Assembly: GCA_040388605.1 (NCBI GenBank)
Contig: JAZKBN010000061.1
Location: 1-26,853, forward strand
Source: JAZKBN01 sp040388605
Lineage (GTDB): Bacteria > Bacteroidota > Bacteroidia > Cytophagales > Flexibacteraceae
Direction of reading: 5' to 3'
DNA: 26,853 bases
Shown here one piece after another: positions 6,466 to 16,000 of the stretch (within the stretch, counting starts at the first letter, position 1; every line of letters begins with the position of its first letter). The notes beneath the pieces are model-generated. The model was given only the letters and a program-made list of their open reading frames with translations, had not been told where the DNA came from and ran no database searches. Position numbers and translations under genes: made by a program.

Positions 6466-7779
6466 ATGAAGAAGCTATTTACACTGTCAGCAATCCTGGT
6501 ATTATACTCGGGCATAGCCATTGCCCAACCCTTAATCAACAGCTGGCTCCTGAACACCAACGGAAGAAGAGCAAGCCAGTATTTTAATAACGGCGGCATG
6601 CCGCCCACATACAACTTTGTTAACATGACAGATTCTGCTGATGCTGTAAGGGTATGCTATACAGCATCAGATGTATATGTGCACTGCCAGGGCCTTACCG
6701 TTAATATGGGCAAATGGCTGAACCCAGGCGGGGCAGTGGCCCAAAACTATACTTTCAGGTTTCCGCGAAACCCGGTTCAGGCAACCACAAAAGTAATATC
6801 TTCTAAACTTGGTTCAATAGGACTGCTAACCAACGGGGTGCCCATTTTCGGACTCAGCAATGCCAATTCATGGAGCGGCACCGCAAATGCAAACCCGCAG
6901 GCCGGGGGCCGTGGTATTTGGAATGTGGAAGTCGGCCTGAGCGAAGGCTTTGTGCTGGATACAGCCTTGGGTGCGCATCCGCAGCAGCAGGGTGCTTATC
7001 ATTCACATACAACGCCTTTCAGGCTATATAAAAGGGTTGCAACAAACCTGCATTCTCCGCTTGTAGGCTATGCTTACGACGGCTTCCCGGTTTACGGCCC
7101 ATACGGCTATACCGACCCGAATGATGCCACAAGCGCGGTTACCCGCATGAGAACAGGGTACAGCCTGCGCAATATAACCACACGCACAACCATGCCCGGC
7201 GGTGCGGCTGCAACACAAAACGGACCGCCTGTGAACGGGACTTACCCAATTGGTACTTATTGCGAAGATTATGAATGGCTGGCCTCTAACGGCGGTACGC
7301 TTGATGAGTATAACGGCCGCTTCTGTATAACGCCTGAATACCCGGAGGGCACTTATGCGTACTTTGTAACCATGGATGCAGCGGGTAAAGCAGCATTCCC
7401 TTATTACATTGGCATTTATTACTACGGTCAGCCTGATGCAGGCAATTTCTCGAATGGCCCGCAAGGAAACGGGCTTACTATACCTGCCGGCGCCACCTGC
7501 CGTACCGATTTGCCGACATCGGTAAGTAATACCGTTGCCGGAGGTGATTTATTGAGCGTATTCCCAAATCCTTCGGCCGGGAATTTTACCCTGGCCGGGA
7601 ACGGGCACGGGTATAATAAGGTAATTGTGTTTAACTCATTGGGTAAGCCGGTTTATACCTCTACAGTCGCCGGTAATGAAAACCATGAAATCACCCTGCA
7701 CTCAGCCGGCATTTACTTGTTGCGCTGCGAAGATACGTTCAGCGGAAAAACCGCATTAAAGACCGTGGTAGTTAAATAA
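6466..7779 (+). CDS. YHYH-domain exported protein with T9SS sorting tail
   Basis: 437 aa with a signal peptide ending AIAQ (~1-20). The central region matches the YHYH family: YHSH at 178-181 occupies the name-giving motif (Tyr-His-Tyr-His in the family), followed by LVGYAYDGFPVYGPYGYTD, then a long stretch ending GTYAYFVTMDA and FPYYIGIYYYGQ. The last ~75 residues begin with a VFPNPSAGNFTL motif and end with GIYLLRC...LKTVVVK, a type A T9SS sorting domain, so the protein should be secreted across the outer membrane and probably surface-attached. It is the last gene of the MbnP/MbnH operon and ends 41 nt before a strong terminator. YHYH proteins have no firmly established activity; His-rich motifs and operon context suggest copper binding, which is inference. 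Confidence 0.85.
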   Translation: MKKLFTLSAILVLYSGIAIAQPLINSWLLNTNGRRASQYFNNGGMPPTYNFVNMTDSADAVRVCYTASDVYVHCQGLTVNMGKWLNPGGAVAQNYTFRFPRNPVQATTKVISSKLGSIGLLTNGVPIFGLSNANSWSGTANANPQAGGRGIWNVEVGLSEGFVLDTALGAHPQQQGAYHSHTTPFRLYKRVATNLHSPLVGYAYDGFPVYGPYGYTDPNDATSAVTRMRTGYSLRNITTRTTMPGGAAATQNGPPVNGTYPIGTYCEDYEWLASNGGTLDEYNGRFCITPEYPEGTYAYFVTMDAAGKAAFPYYIGIYYYGQPDAGNFSNGPQGNGLTIPAGATCRTDLPTSVSNTVAGGDLLSVFPNPSAGNFTLAGNGHGYNKVIVFNSLGKPVYTSTVAGNENHEITLHSAGIYLLRCEDTFSGKTALKTVVVK

Positions 7780-7820
7780 TACCTGGTTACTTCAGCTGTA
7801 AGACCCTAATTTGTTACATT

Positions 7821-7858
7821 AAAAACGTAAGTCCCGGTTAATGGGACTTACGTTTTTT
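7821..7858 (+). terminator. Strong rho-independent terminator after the copper operon
   Basis: A perfect 15-bp stem (AAAAACGTAAGTCCC with its complement at 7843-7857) has a 7-nt loop (GGTTAAT) and ends in a T6 run. It lies 41 nt downstream of the YHYH gene. The A-run at the 5' side means it could also act on the opposite strand. Confidence 0.9.
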
Positions 7859-8451
7859 GCTTTATTTAACTCAGTAAATACGATTACGAAACCCGTGAAA
7901 CCAAGCCTTTCACTACAAATAATTAATGTACGCAAACCTGATTCAACCGTGTAATATAGGGACCTAAATTGCAGACTTTTACTTAGAATTTTCGACTGTG
8001 TCATTAAAAATTCAACACCTCAAAATATCGCAATTAATTTACAGCATATAGCATTATACCAATAAATCATAACTTAATTTTTAAAAATGTCAACTAAAAA
8101 TAATTACATTATTTTAACAATCATTATTTAAACTATACCAACAATCACAGTTTGCCAAAATGGAAGTAAAGAATTAAACATGCGGAAAATTACCAATTTC
8201 ATAAAATAAGGCCTTGTATTTATCCCTTTAAGGTTAATTTTTGATTAAAGAAATAAAAAAACAATAACAAGAATATAAAGATCATGTACACGATATAACT
8301 ATTCAAATAAAAAATTTATCTTAATAAATTTATACCAAAGGAATTATTCCATGTTAACATCATTTTAAAATATCTCAAAAATTGCACTTTGAAAGTGTAC
8401 CGTATTTTGCCACATTTACAGTTCAATCACCACCTAATCTATTAAATTTAT
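7859..8451. other. AT-rich gene-free stretch upstream of the beta-helix T9SS protein
   Basis: Nearly 600 nt with no convincing ORF, much richer in A and T than the coding regions around it. I see poly-A/T runs and short AT palindromes (ATTTTAAAAT), but no tRNA, repeat array or mobile element. Its 3' end holds the candidate promoter listed at 8382-8410. It probably serves as an insulating and regulatory spacer for the downstream surface gene. Confidence 0.5.
8382..8410 (+). promoter_or_regulatory. Candidate Bacteroidota-type promoter with central palindrome
   Basis: TTG (8382-8384) lies 18 nt before TATTTTGC (8403-8410), an imperfect form of TAnnTTTG, about 40 nt upstream of ATG 8452. Between them sits the perfect 13-nt dyad CACTTTGAAAGTG (8385-8397), placed where an operator would overlap the promoter. 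The -7 match is one base short, so confidence is low. Confidence 0.35.
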
Positions 8452-11400
8452 ATGCTAAGAGGGTTACAGTTCAAAGTTTTGATGTGCTTCATGCTTGCAT
8501 TTACAGTTTCTGGCAGCTATGCCACAAACCTATATGTTTCAGGCAGCGGAAGCGACAGCAACGACGGTTCTGAGGCAACGCCTTGGAAAACAATTCAGTT
8601 TGCCATTAACAGCGCTGCTTCCGGCGATGTAATATTTGTGCAACAAGGTACTTACAGTGAAGTCACCACAATTACAAAGCCTATTACGCTCACAGGCGTG
8701 TCTTCAGGCGGTGTAAAGCCTTTGCTTACGGGCGCGGCAACTCCTTCCGGCTTAATAGCCGGTTATGTGCTTTCCGTAAATTCTCCTAACGTAACCATTT
8801 CCAACTTCACCATTGAAGTTGACCAAAGCTTCCAATACTATGGTATTAAAGCCGGAACATCAGGTATCAATAACCTAACGGTTACTGATTGCGATATTTA
8901 CAGCACAGGCCCTGCTGCAACAGGCGTAGTTTACTACGACAGCTGGGGTATTTATGCTCAATCTGTCGGCACTGACCTGGTAACACTGAAACGCAATAAC
9001 ATTACCCCTAAATCACTGGCTCACAAAGGCTTCGGACGTGCAATCCGCATACTTGGACCTAATGTAGTAATTGGAGGGCCTAATCCTGCAGACGGAAACA
9101 CAACTGTAGCATATTACGGCATGCAGATTGGCAACCCCGGCGGTGCTTTTGTAATTCAGAACAATACTTTCACAGGCTATGGCGTTGAATTGCACTCATA
9201 TTTAAACAACTACAGCGGCCTGATAGCCGACAATACCTTTACAACGCTCAACAGCCAGAATATAGCTGCCGAGCTTGAAATTAAAGATGTAAGAAGCGGT
9301 AACTCAATCAGCGTTACCCGCAACGCCTTCACCAATTACAGCAGGTTTGCCTTGATGGTTGAAAAATCATCGAACATCAGCATTAATGATAACGACTTTA
9401 CTCCTAAAGACACAGGCGTTTACTTTGCAGCGGTTTTTATAACCAATAAACTGGGTTCAGGCGGCGCAAGCCAACAGGCCTCAGGCACAACGGCGAACGT
9501 TTCTGTTACCAATAATCGCTTTAACGGTCCTGCAGCTGATTCAGTTAACGGATATGCTGTTGCCCTGGCCAACTTTAACTGGTCTCCATCTGTTGCCCCG
9601 TTCCAAAATGTAACTATAGGCGGCTCAATAGCGGGGCAGGAAAATAAATTCGCCGGCAATCTTGAGCACTGGATAACACTTGATACTTCAAACGGTACCA
9701 GCGATAAATCTCCGGCCTTTCAATTATATTTACCTGCCACACCAACCCACCCTGTAACTTACAGCCTTGACGCTTCAGGCAATAAGTTCGAGGTTAACGG
9801 GGTTTATAAATTCCCGTCGGCTATGACTACAGCCGAGCTTTTTACAGCAGAAGATAAAATTCAGCACAGCGGCGATGCCGATTCTTTAGGCTTTGTAACC
9901 CTGGTATCGGGCCATGCTTACGTAACCGGTAACTCATCTATAGCCCCGGTTAACTCGGCTTCAGATGCACTCAACCGTATTCAGGCCCGCCTTGCAGACG
10001 GCGCAACGGTTCATACAAATGCCACGTCATTCACATCAGCAAGTGTTACCAAGAACTTTACCTTAAGCGGACAAAGCGCCGTTACAATTGGCGCTTTAGC
10101 GCTTACCTCAGGTAAAACCCTCACTTTAGGCTCGCAGCTGAATGTATCAGGAAGCCTGAACCTGTCATCGGGCTTTGTGAATATCGGTAATAACAACCTG
10201 GTTCTTTCATCTGCCGCTACGGTTTCTAACGCAAGCTCAAACGGTTACGTTATTACAGAAGGAACAGGCAAGCTTACACGTAAAGGCGTAGGCATAACTG
10301 CCCTTCTCTTTCCTGTTGGTTCAGCAGACGGATATGCTCCGGTAACATTTACCGATGTGCTAAGTGCACCAAGCAACGATGATATATCTGTAAAAGTTAA
10401 TAATACCGATAACATTTTCGACTTCACCCCTGCATTGCCCGGCACTGTTACAAAATTTGTGGCCAAACAATGGGATATAACTGAAGCAGTACCCGGCGGA
10501 AATAATGCCACCCTGAAATTTGCATGGCCGGCTTCTTCTGAAGTAAACGGGCCTCTGAACGTAGGAACTTACGTTGACCACTATACAGGCGGCACATGGG
10601 TACCTACTGTTGCTGTTTACGGCTCTAATTCTGCTACTGCAATTGGCTTCAGCAGCTTCTCGCCATTCGCAGTACATGCCGACGGCGTATCTAACCTGAA
10701 CGACCTGACTATTAACTCAGACCAAAGTGTAAACGGCACCTATAATAATGTTACAATTACAGGCAGCCCGGTTGTTACACTTTCTGCCGGGCTAACTGTT
10801 TACGGCAACATGACTGTGCCTTCAGGCGCAACCCTTATCACAGACTGCAATACTATTGACGGCCCCGGCACATTCACCCTGCAAGCCGGCGGAACGCTTG
10901 CCATTTGCAATACCGATGGTATTGAGCGTACCGCTTTCGCAGGCGCTGTTCAAACTACCGGTACCCGCAGCTTCAGCAACGATGCCAACTATGAATATAA
11001 CGGCACAGCTGCTCAATCTACAGGCGGAGGCCTGCCGAGCAAAGTACGCAACCTGACCATTAATAACGGAAACGGTGTGGGCCTTAGCGCTGCAAGCTCT
11101 GTAAACCAAGTGCTTACGCTTACAAATGGTACCTTTAGCACAAATAGCCGCTTCACGCTTCTTTCTAACGCAGCCGGAACAGGCATGGTGGTTTACGGCG
11201 ACGGAGACGCAACAGGCACTGTAAAAGCACAGCGCTATATTGACCCTTCATTTAATTCCGGCTTAGGCTATCGCCACTACAGCAGCCCTGTAAGCGGACA
11301 ATCGCTGAACGGCCTTAGCAGCACTACAGGCGGTTTCAGCCCTGTGTTGAACACCGAATACAATACATCACCCCGTCCGGGGCTTGTACTGCCTTTCCCT

Positions 11401-12519
11401 AATGTTTTCGCATTTGACCCGTCACTGGTTACCGCTTCGGCCGATACTTTCAGCAAAGGATGGTTTGTACCAACCGGAAGTATGGCAGCCGGTACCGGCT
11501 ACTCCGTTAATATTGACGCCGGCCAGACTTTGCAGGTAAGCGGCACACTTAACAACAGCGAATATTCTGTTAACGTGGATAATAACGGTGCAGCCAACGG
11601 CGGCTGGGCCTTTGTAGGCAACCCGTACGCTGCACCAATCAACTTCGCTAACATGGTGAATAACAACATGGAATCTGCTGTTTATACCGCCCAAAGCACT
11701 TCCCAATACGACGGCCGCTATGGCAGCTATGTTAACGGGGTTAGCAATAACGGTGGCAGCCCTATTGTAAGCTCTATGCAAGGTTTCTTCGTAAAAGCAA
11801 AAGCAGGCGGCGGCGATGTTAACTTTGATCCTTCTGCTCGTTTGACTTCATACGCAAACCCTTCTTTCTACCGTAATGCTTCCTCTGAGCTGGTTCGCCT
11901 ATCGCTATCCGCAGCCGGCAGCGTAACCGATGAAACCGTAGTTTACTTCCAGAACAGCTGTACTGAAGGCTTCGATGCCATGATGGATGCAGGCAAGGTA
12001 CATACCGGGGGCGTTGCACTTTATACATTGCATGGTAACCGCAGGTTCTCAATTAACGGCCAGCCTGTTGAACTTCTTAACAGCATGAACGTACGTATTC
12101 CGCTGGGATATACTGCCACAGCTGCGCAGCAGCACACAATCACTGCTCTTGAAGCACCCGGCGACTGGTATATTGTTGACTACAACAACATGCAGGTACA
12201 TGCATTGCCGTACACTTTCGGCACATCTGCCGGCCGTTTCGAAAACCGCCTGGAGCTGGTAAGGAATACATCAATACTCTCTGTTAAACCAACAGTTCAG
12301 TTAATGAACATGTTCCCTAACCCTGCCACAGGCAAAATACAGGTTTCTATGCCCGGTATCAGCAAGCTTACATTGCTTGACGCAGCCGGCAAAGTATCGT
12401 TCGAAACCGAAGTTAACAACGATGCGGTTCTTGATATAGCCCACCTGCCTGCAGGCGTTTATACCGTGCGCTGCCTGCATAACGGCGGCATGAGTGTACA
12501 AAAATTAGTAAAACAATAA
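8452..12519 (+). CDS. Large secreted beta-helix protein with T9SS sorting tail
   Basis: 1355 aa. The signal peptide (~1-24) ends SYA-T. The N-terminal domain opens with NLYVSGSGSDSNDG, ATPWKTIQFAINSA and GDVIFVQQGTYSE. This is the DUF1565-like entry of right-handed parallel beta-helix (pectate-lyase-like) proteins. Repeating rungs rich in Asn and Gly (VTNNRF, NITP, NNTFTGYG) run to roughly residue 420. The middle (~500-900) is a Ser/Thr/Gly-rich series of short strands, and ~900-1150 is the RYIDPSF...YRHYSSPVSGQ type of region common in Bacteroidota surface proteins. The tail from ~1284 (MFPNPATGKIQVSMP ... GVYTVRCL ... SVQKLVKQ) is a T9SS type A sorting domain. No catalytic residues can be assigned. 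The role is likely adhesive or polysaccharide-binding at the surface. Confidence 0.88.
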   Translation: MLRGLQFKVLMCFMLAFTVSGSYATNLYVSGSGSDSNDGSEATPWKTIQFAINSAASGDVIFVQQGTYSEVTTITKPITLTGVSSGGVKPLLTGAATPSGLIAGYVLSVNSPNVTISNFTIEVDQSFQYYGIKAGTSGINNLTVTDCDIYSTGPAATGVVYYDSWGIYAQSVGTDLVTLKRNNITPKSLAHKGFGRAIRILGPNVVIGGPNPADGNTTVAYYGMQIGNPGGAFVIQNNTFTGYGVELHSYLNNYSGLIADNTFTTLNSQNIAAELEIKDVRSGNSISVTRNAFTNYSRFALMVEKSSNISINDNDFTPKDTGVYFAAVFITNKLGSGGASQQASGTTANVSVTNNRFNGPAADSVNGYAVALANFNWSPSVAPFQNVTIGGSIAGQENKFAGNLEHWITLDTSNGTSDKSPAFQLYLPATPTHPVTYSLDASGNKFEVNGVYKFPSAMTTAELFTAEDKIQHSGDADSLGFVTLVSGHAYVTGNSSIAPVNSASDALNRIQARLADGATVHTNATSFTSASVTKNFTLSGQSAVTIGALALTSGKTLTLGSQLNVSGSLNLSSGFVNIGNNNLVLSSAATVSNASSNGYVITEGTGKLTRKGVGITALLFPVGSADGYAPVTFTDVLSAPSNDDISVKVNNTDNIFDFTPALPGTVTKFVAKQWDITEAVPGGNNATLKFAWPASSEVNGPLNVGTYVDHYTGGTWVPTVAVYGSNSATAIGFSSFSPFAVHADGVSNLNDLTINSDQSVNGTYNNVTITGSPVVTLSAGLTVYGNMTVPSGATLITDCNTIDGPGTFTLQAGGTLAICNTDGIERTAFAGAVQTTGTRSFSNDANYEYNGTAAQSTGGGLPSKVRNLTINNGNGVGLSAASSVNQVLTLTNGTFSTNSRFTLLSNAAGTGMVVYGDGDATGTVKAQRYIDPSFNSGLGYRHYSSPVSGQSLNGLSSTTGGFSPVLNTEYNTSPRPGLVLPFPNVFAFDPSLVTASADTFSKGWFVPTGSMAAGTGYSVNIDAGQTLQVSGTLNNSEYSVNVDNNGAANGGWAFVGNPYAAPINFANMVNNNMESAVYTAQSTSQYDGRYGSYVNGVSNNGGSPIVSSMQGFFVKAKAGGGDVNFDPSARLTSYANPSFYRNASSELVRLSLSAAGSVTDETVVYFQNSCTEGFDAMMDAGKVHTGGVALYTLHGNRRFSINGQPVELLNSMNVRIPLGYTATAAQQHTITALEAPGDWYIVDYNNMQVHALPYTFGTSAGRFENRLELVRNTSILSVKPTVQLMNMFPNPATGKIQVSMPGISKLTLLDAAGKVSFETEVNNDAVLDIAHLPAGVYTVRCLHNGGMSVQKLVKQ

Positions 12520-12538
12520 TTCCGGTAAATTTTATGGG

Positions 12539-12565
12539 CATCTCCCGGCATTAAACCGGGAGATG
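12539..12565 (+). terminator. Hairpin between the beta-helix gene and the PID-CTERM gene
   Basis: CATCTCCCGG and CCGGGAGATG form a perfect 10-bp GC-rich stem with a 7-nt loop, 20 nt after the stop codon. Only TTAATT follows rather than a full T-run. It may be a partial terminator or attenuator between 8452-12519 and 12607-12846, because only ~41 nt remain before the next ATG and no clear promoter is visible there. Confidence 0.55.
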
Positions 12566-12606
12566 TTAATTCCCTTCAAAAACCGATACAAGACCTTAAC
12601 TAAACC

Positions 12607-12846
12607 ATGAAATTGAAAGCTTTATTATGTACCGCCGCTGCCCTGCTTGTACTTTCGGCAGCCCCTGTATTTGCACAGGACCCCGGTGACCCGGGAGATT
12701 TAGGTCCTACTCCATCGGCCCAACCCGCCGGCGTGCCCATTGACGGCGGAGCAAGCATGCTGGCTGCTGCCGGCATAAGCTACGGCCTGAAACGCGTTCG
12801 CGCAAAAAGGAAAGCCCAAAAAGCAGCTTTGAAAAACGTTGCTTAA
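12607..12846 (+). CDS. PID-CTERM-like mini-protein
   Basis: 79 aa. The signal peptide (~1-23) ends VFAQ. A short acidic/Pro-Gly spacer (DPGDPGDLGPTPSAQPAG) follows. The C-terminus is tripartite: the motif VPIDGG, a short hydrophobic stretch (ASMLAAAGISYGL) and a basic cluster (KRVRAKRKAQKAALK). This matches the PID-CTERM class of putative protein-sorting signals known from Bacteroidota, thought by analogy with PEP-CTERM/exosortase systems to be recognised by a membrane processing enzyme. After removal of both signals only about 20 residues would remain, so the product may be a tiny exported peptide or a membrane-anchored stub. It sits between two T9SS substrates and is followed by its own terminator. 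No sorting enzyme is encoded in this window. Confidence 0.75.
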   Translation: MKLKALLCTAAALLVLSAAPVFAQDPGDPGDLGPTPSAQPAGVPIDGGASMLAAAGISYGLKRVRAKRKAQKAALKNVA

Positions 12847-12910
12847 CCGCTGATAATCATTCGGGAGCAGGCAATAAACGCTTAGCTGAGCCGGTGAATT
12901 TACCAGTGAA

Positions 12911-12941
12911 TAAGAAAGCCCGGCTTGGCCGGGCTTTCTTA
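12911..12941 (+). terminator. Rho-independent terminator after the PID-CTERM gene
   Basis: A perfect 14-bp stem (TAAGAAAGCCCGGC with its complement) has a TTG loop, with TTTTAT after it. It lies 64 nt downstream of the stop codon. The flanking A and T tracts could make it bidirectional. Confidence 0.88.
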
Positions 12942-13023
12942 TTTTATAAACAATTATTGACCAAATGCTTAGGGATAAAACAGCACTAAAGCAATATGAT
13001 TTACACACAATATCGGCTTCCAT

Positions 13024-13037
13024 AAAAGCATGCTTTT
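13024..13037. promoter_or_regulatory. 14-bp perfect palindrome upstream of the GH81 gene
   Basis: AAAAGCATGCTTTT is fully self-complementary and lies 54 nt upstream of the chosen ATG at 13092. It has no loop, so it is not a terminator. A dimeric regulator site is possible, but a palindrome of this length can also arise by chance. Confidence 0.25.
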
Positions 13038-13091
13038 TTGAATGGTCAGAAAAAAAAGCAAACTTGCAATACCATAAAATCACCAAATTAT

Positions 13092-16000
13092 ATGTTCAGT
13101 TCTAAATACTATTGGTGGCCGGCGGCGGCCATTATGCTGCTCTGCGCATGGGGCAATGCCCGCGCACAGGTGGCAGTACCGGCAGGGGCAGGCAGCTATG
13201 CATCTTTTCCGCCACAATCAGAAAATACCGACGATTGGAATAATGACGGCCTTGGCGATTTATACCAGTTTGTTTACGACCGACCCATATATGTAGCCAA
13301 CAACCGCAGGCGCAGCCCAATACCCACCAACGACTGGTGGACCGACCTGATTGTAAGCGGTAAAAACTGTGGCATGCTTTGGGCCTACCCGCTCTCGGTT
13401 GACCCGGATGTAAACGGCACCAAGATATTTTTTGCCAACAGCTTTAACGCCGAAGGCACAAACCTGAATAACGGCGGCTATATGCAGGTAAAATCTGAAG
13501 GGTACACGGTTACTAAGAGCTTTGCCAAAGACTGGAGCGATTGGGGCCTTACCATGAGCATGTGGGACAGCGTTAACAATAAAAACATTGATGTTACCAT
13601 GGCTCACGGCGTACCTTATATGTGGTTCGAAACCAAGGGGCTAAGCCCTGAGTTTTCATTCGGCTCAGGGGCTGCCTATTTGAATGCTGCCGGCACCGGC
13701 ATTACCATGCCTGCCAATAACTCCTTCGTGGTTCAAACCGACGGGCGCTATTTCGGGGTACACCTGCCCGGTAATACAACTGCTGAAATTCAGGGTCAGC
13801 AATTTGTGAAAATAGACCTGGGTTCGGTGCAGAACCTGAGCAAGCTGAAGCTGAACTGGGAAAATGCTTACGGCAAAGGTTATTTCTTTGCTGTAAGCAA
13901 CGACGACGTAACTTATAATACTGTTGCCACTGTTACAAACGGCGACGGCGGCATAGATTCATTGATGTTCAATACATCCGGCCGATATGTAAAGCTGGGC
14001 CTGACAGAGCGCGGAACCATTTTCGCCTTCTCGCTTTATGAAATGCGGGTGTACAACGGCGCAACTCTGCTTTCGCAGGGCAAGCCGGTAACTGTAAGCA
14101 GCACGCAAAGCCCCTGGGCATTTACTAATGTGAACGACGGCAACCTGAACTCCCGCTGGGCATCTGACGGCTCACAGGTGGAAAGGCTGGTGCTGAACAC
14201 CAACGGCACAGATTCTTATTTCGTAGTGTCGGCCTTACCGAACCCGGCAGCTTTAACAAGCTACGAAACTTATGCTTTTAACAAGGTTACCGGCACCAAG
14301 GTAAGCTGGAACTACGATATACTGCAGGGCAAGGTGAGCAGCACCTGGAACATCAGCACCAAAAACCTGAAAGGCCTGCCCTCGGGCAGCACCATGCAGG
14401 GCTTTTTGCCACACCTTTATTTGGGGGCGGCAAACAATGTCAACTTTTCGGCAAACAGCTACCTGAGCCCGAGGGGAACCATGAAGACGGCAATCGGCAG
14501 CTCGTTTACATTTACTTATGACTTTACAGGTATTGTTCCAAGCTTCAACGCACCTTATTCCAATACAGCCAACGCACATCCGTACAAGGCTAACCCCATG
14601 TTCGATATGCTGACGAAGTTTTCTAAAAAGACAGACTATGGCTCAGATACCTATTGGGGCGGCAAAGACCTGGTGAACTTCGCCAAGTTCACGCTTATGG
14701 CCAAAGAGCTGAATCACCAGGCATACCCTACCCTAAAAGCAAAAGCAAGGGAAGCCCTTGTTAACTGGCTTACCTATACCCCCGGTGAAACCGATAAGTT
14801 CTTTGCCAGATATGATCGCTGGGGTGCATGTGTGGGCTTTAACGAAAGCTATGGCTCGGCCTCATTCACCGATAACCATTTTCACTATGGCTACCTGATT
14901 ACCGCGGCAGCTATGTACGGCACCATTGACCCTGAATTTATTACACAATACGGCCCCATGCTGAAAATAGTTGCAAAGCAATATGCCAACTACGACCGGG
15001 CAGATACCACCCTGCCCTTTATGCGAACCTTCGACCCCTGGATAGGGCACAGCTATGCGGGCGGCACCGGCTCGGCAGGCGGCAATAACCAGGAATCGAC
15101 TTCTGAATCTATGCAGGCGTGGATTGGGCTTTTCCTGCTCGGCGATATTATGGGCGATGCCGATATGCGTGCCGCAGGGGCCTTTGGTTACAGCAGCGAA
15201 AGCAATGCAACCCTTGAATATTGGTTTGATTGGCGGGAGCGTAACCTGCCGCCTGCCTATGCGCATAACATGGTTGGCATTTTATCGAACTCAGGTTTTG
15301 CTTACGGAACATTTTTCAGCGGCAGCCCGCTGCACATTCATGCCATTCAATACCTGCCGGTTAACCCCGGCTTTAAATACCTTGCCCGCGATTCTACCTG
15401 GGCAGCCCGCGAGTATGCCGATATGATGCGCGAATGCGCGGCCGTTGACAACCGCCAAAGCGAGCTTGATTTCGGCGACGACTGGGCGCATGTTGCACTC
15501 GGCTTCCGGCAGCTCTTTGACCCCGGATATGTGGCTGCCTTTATGGAAACGAACCTGGCCCTGCCCACATCGGACCCCAGGTACATTATGGATTATGATG
15601 TAGCCGGTATGACTTATTACTATACCCATGCCCGCCAAAACCTGGGCAAGTATTCATTTCAATACCGTACCGATTTCCCGACAAGCAGCGTTTTTGAGAA
15701 CGCTGCCGGCGGTTTCGGCTACGCGGTGGCCTATAACCCTGCTACAACTGAAAAAGTTTGCCATGTTTTTAATACCGCAGGCTCTGTAGTGGCAAGCTTT
15801 ACCGTGCCCGCCCGCACTTTACTCACTTACCCTTCATTACCAACAACGCCTCTGCCAACAGGCTGCTACGGCTTATCGCCGACTGGCGCATCTGCCAGCT
15901 CAGGAAACGCAAGTCTTGCCATTGACGGAAATACCGGTTCACGCTGGGAAAGCAGCTTTGCAGATCCGCAGAGCATAACCATTGATTTGGGTGTGCCGGC

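Noticed and set aside
10245..11109. Antisense and alternative frames within the beta-helix gene
   Set aside because: Long open shadows are expected in repetitive GC-balanced coding sequence; no start context or domain supports them.
12539..12565. Riboswitch upstream of the PID-CTERM gene
   Set aside because: It is a single simple hairpin in an 87-nt gap; there is no room or conserved core for a known riboswitch.
13038..13091. TTG-initiated extension of the GH81 protein
   Set aside because: It would bury the signal peptide 18 residues inside; ATG 13092 fits export.
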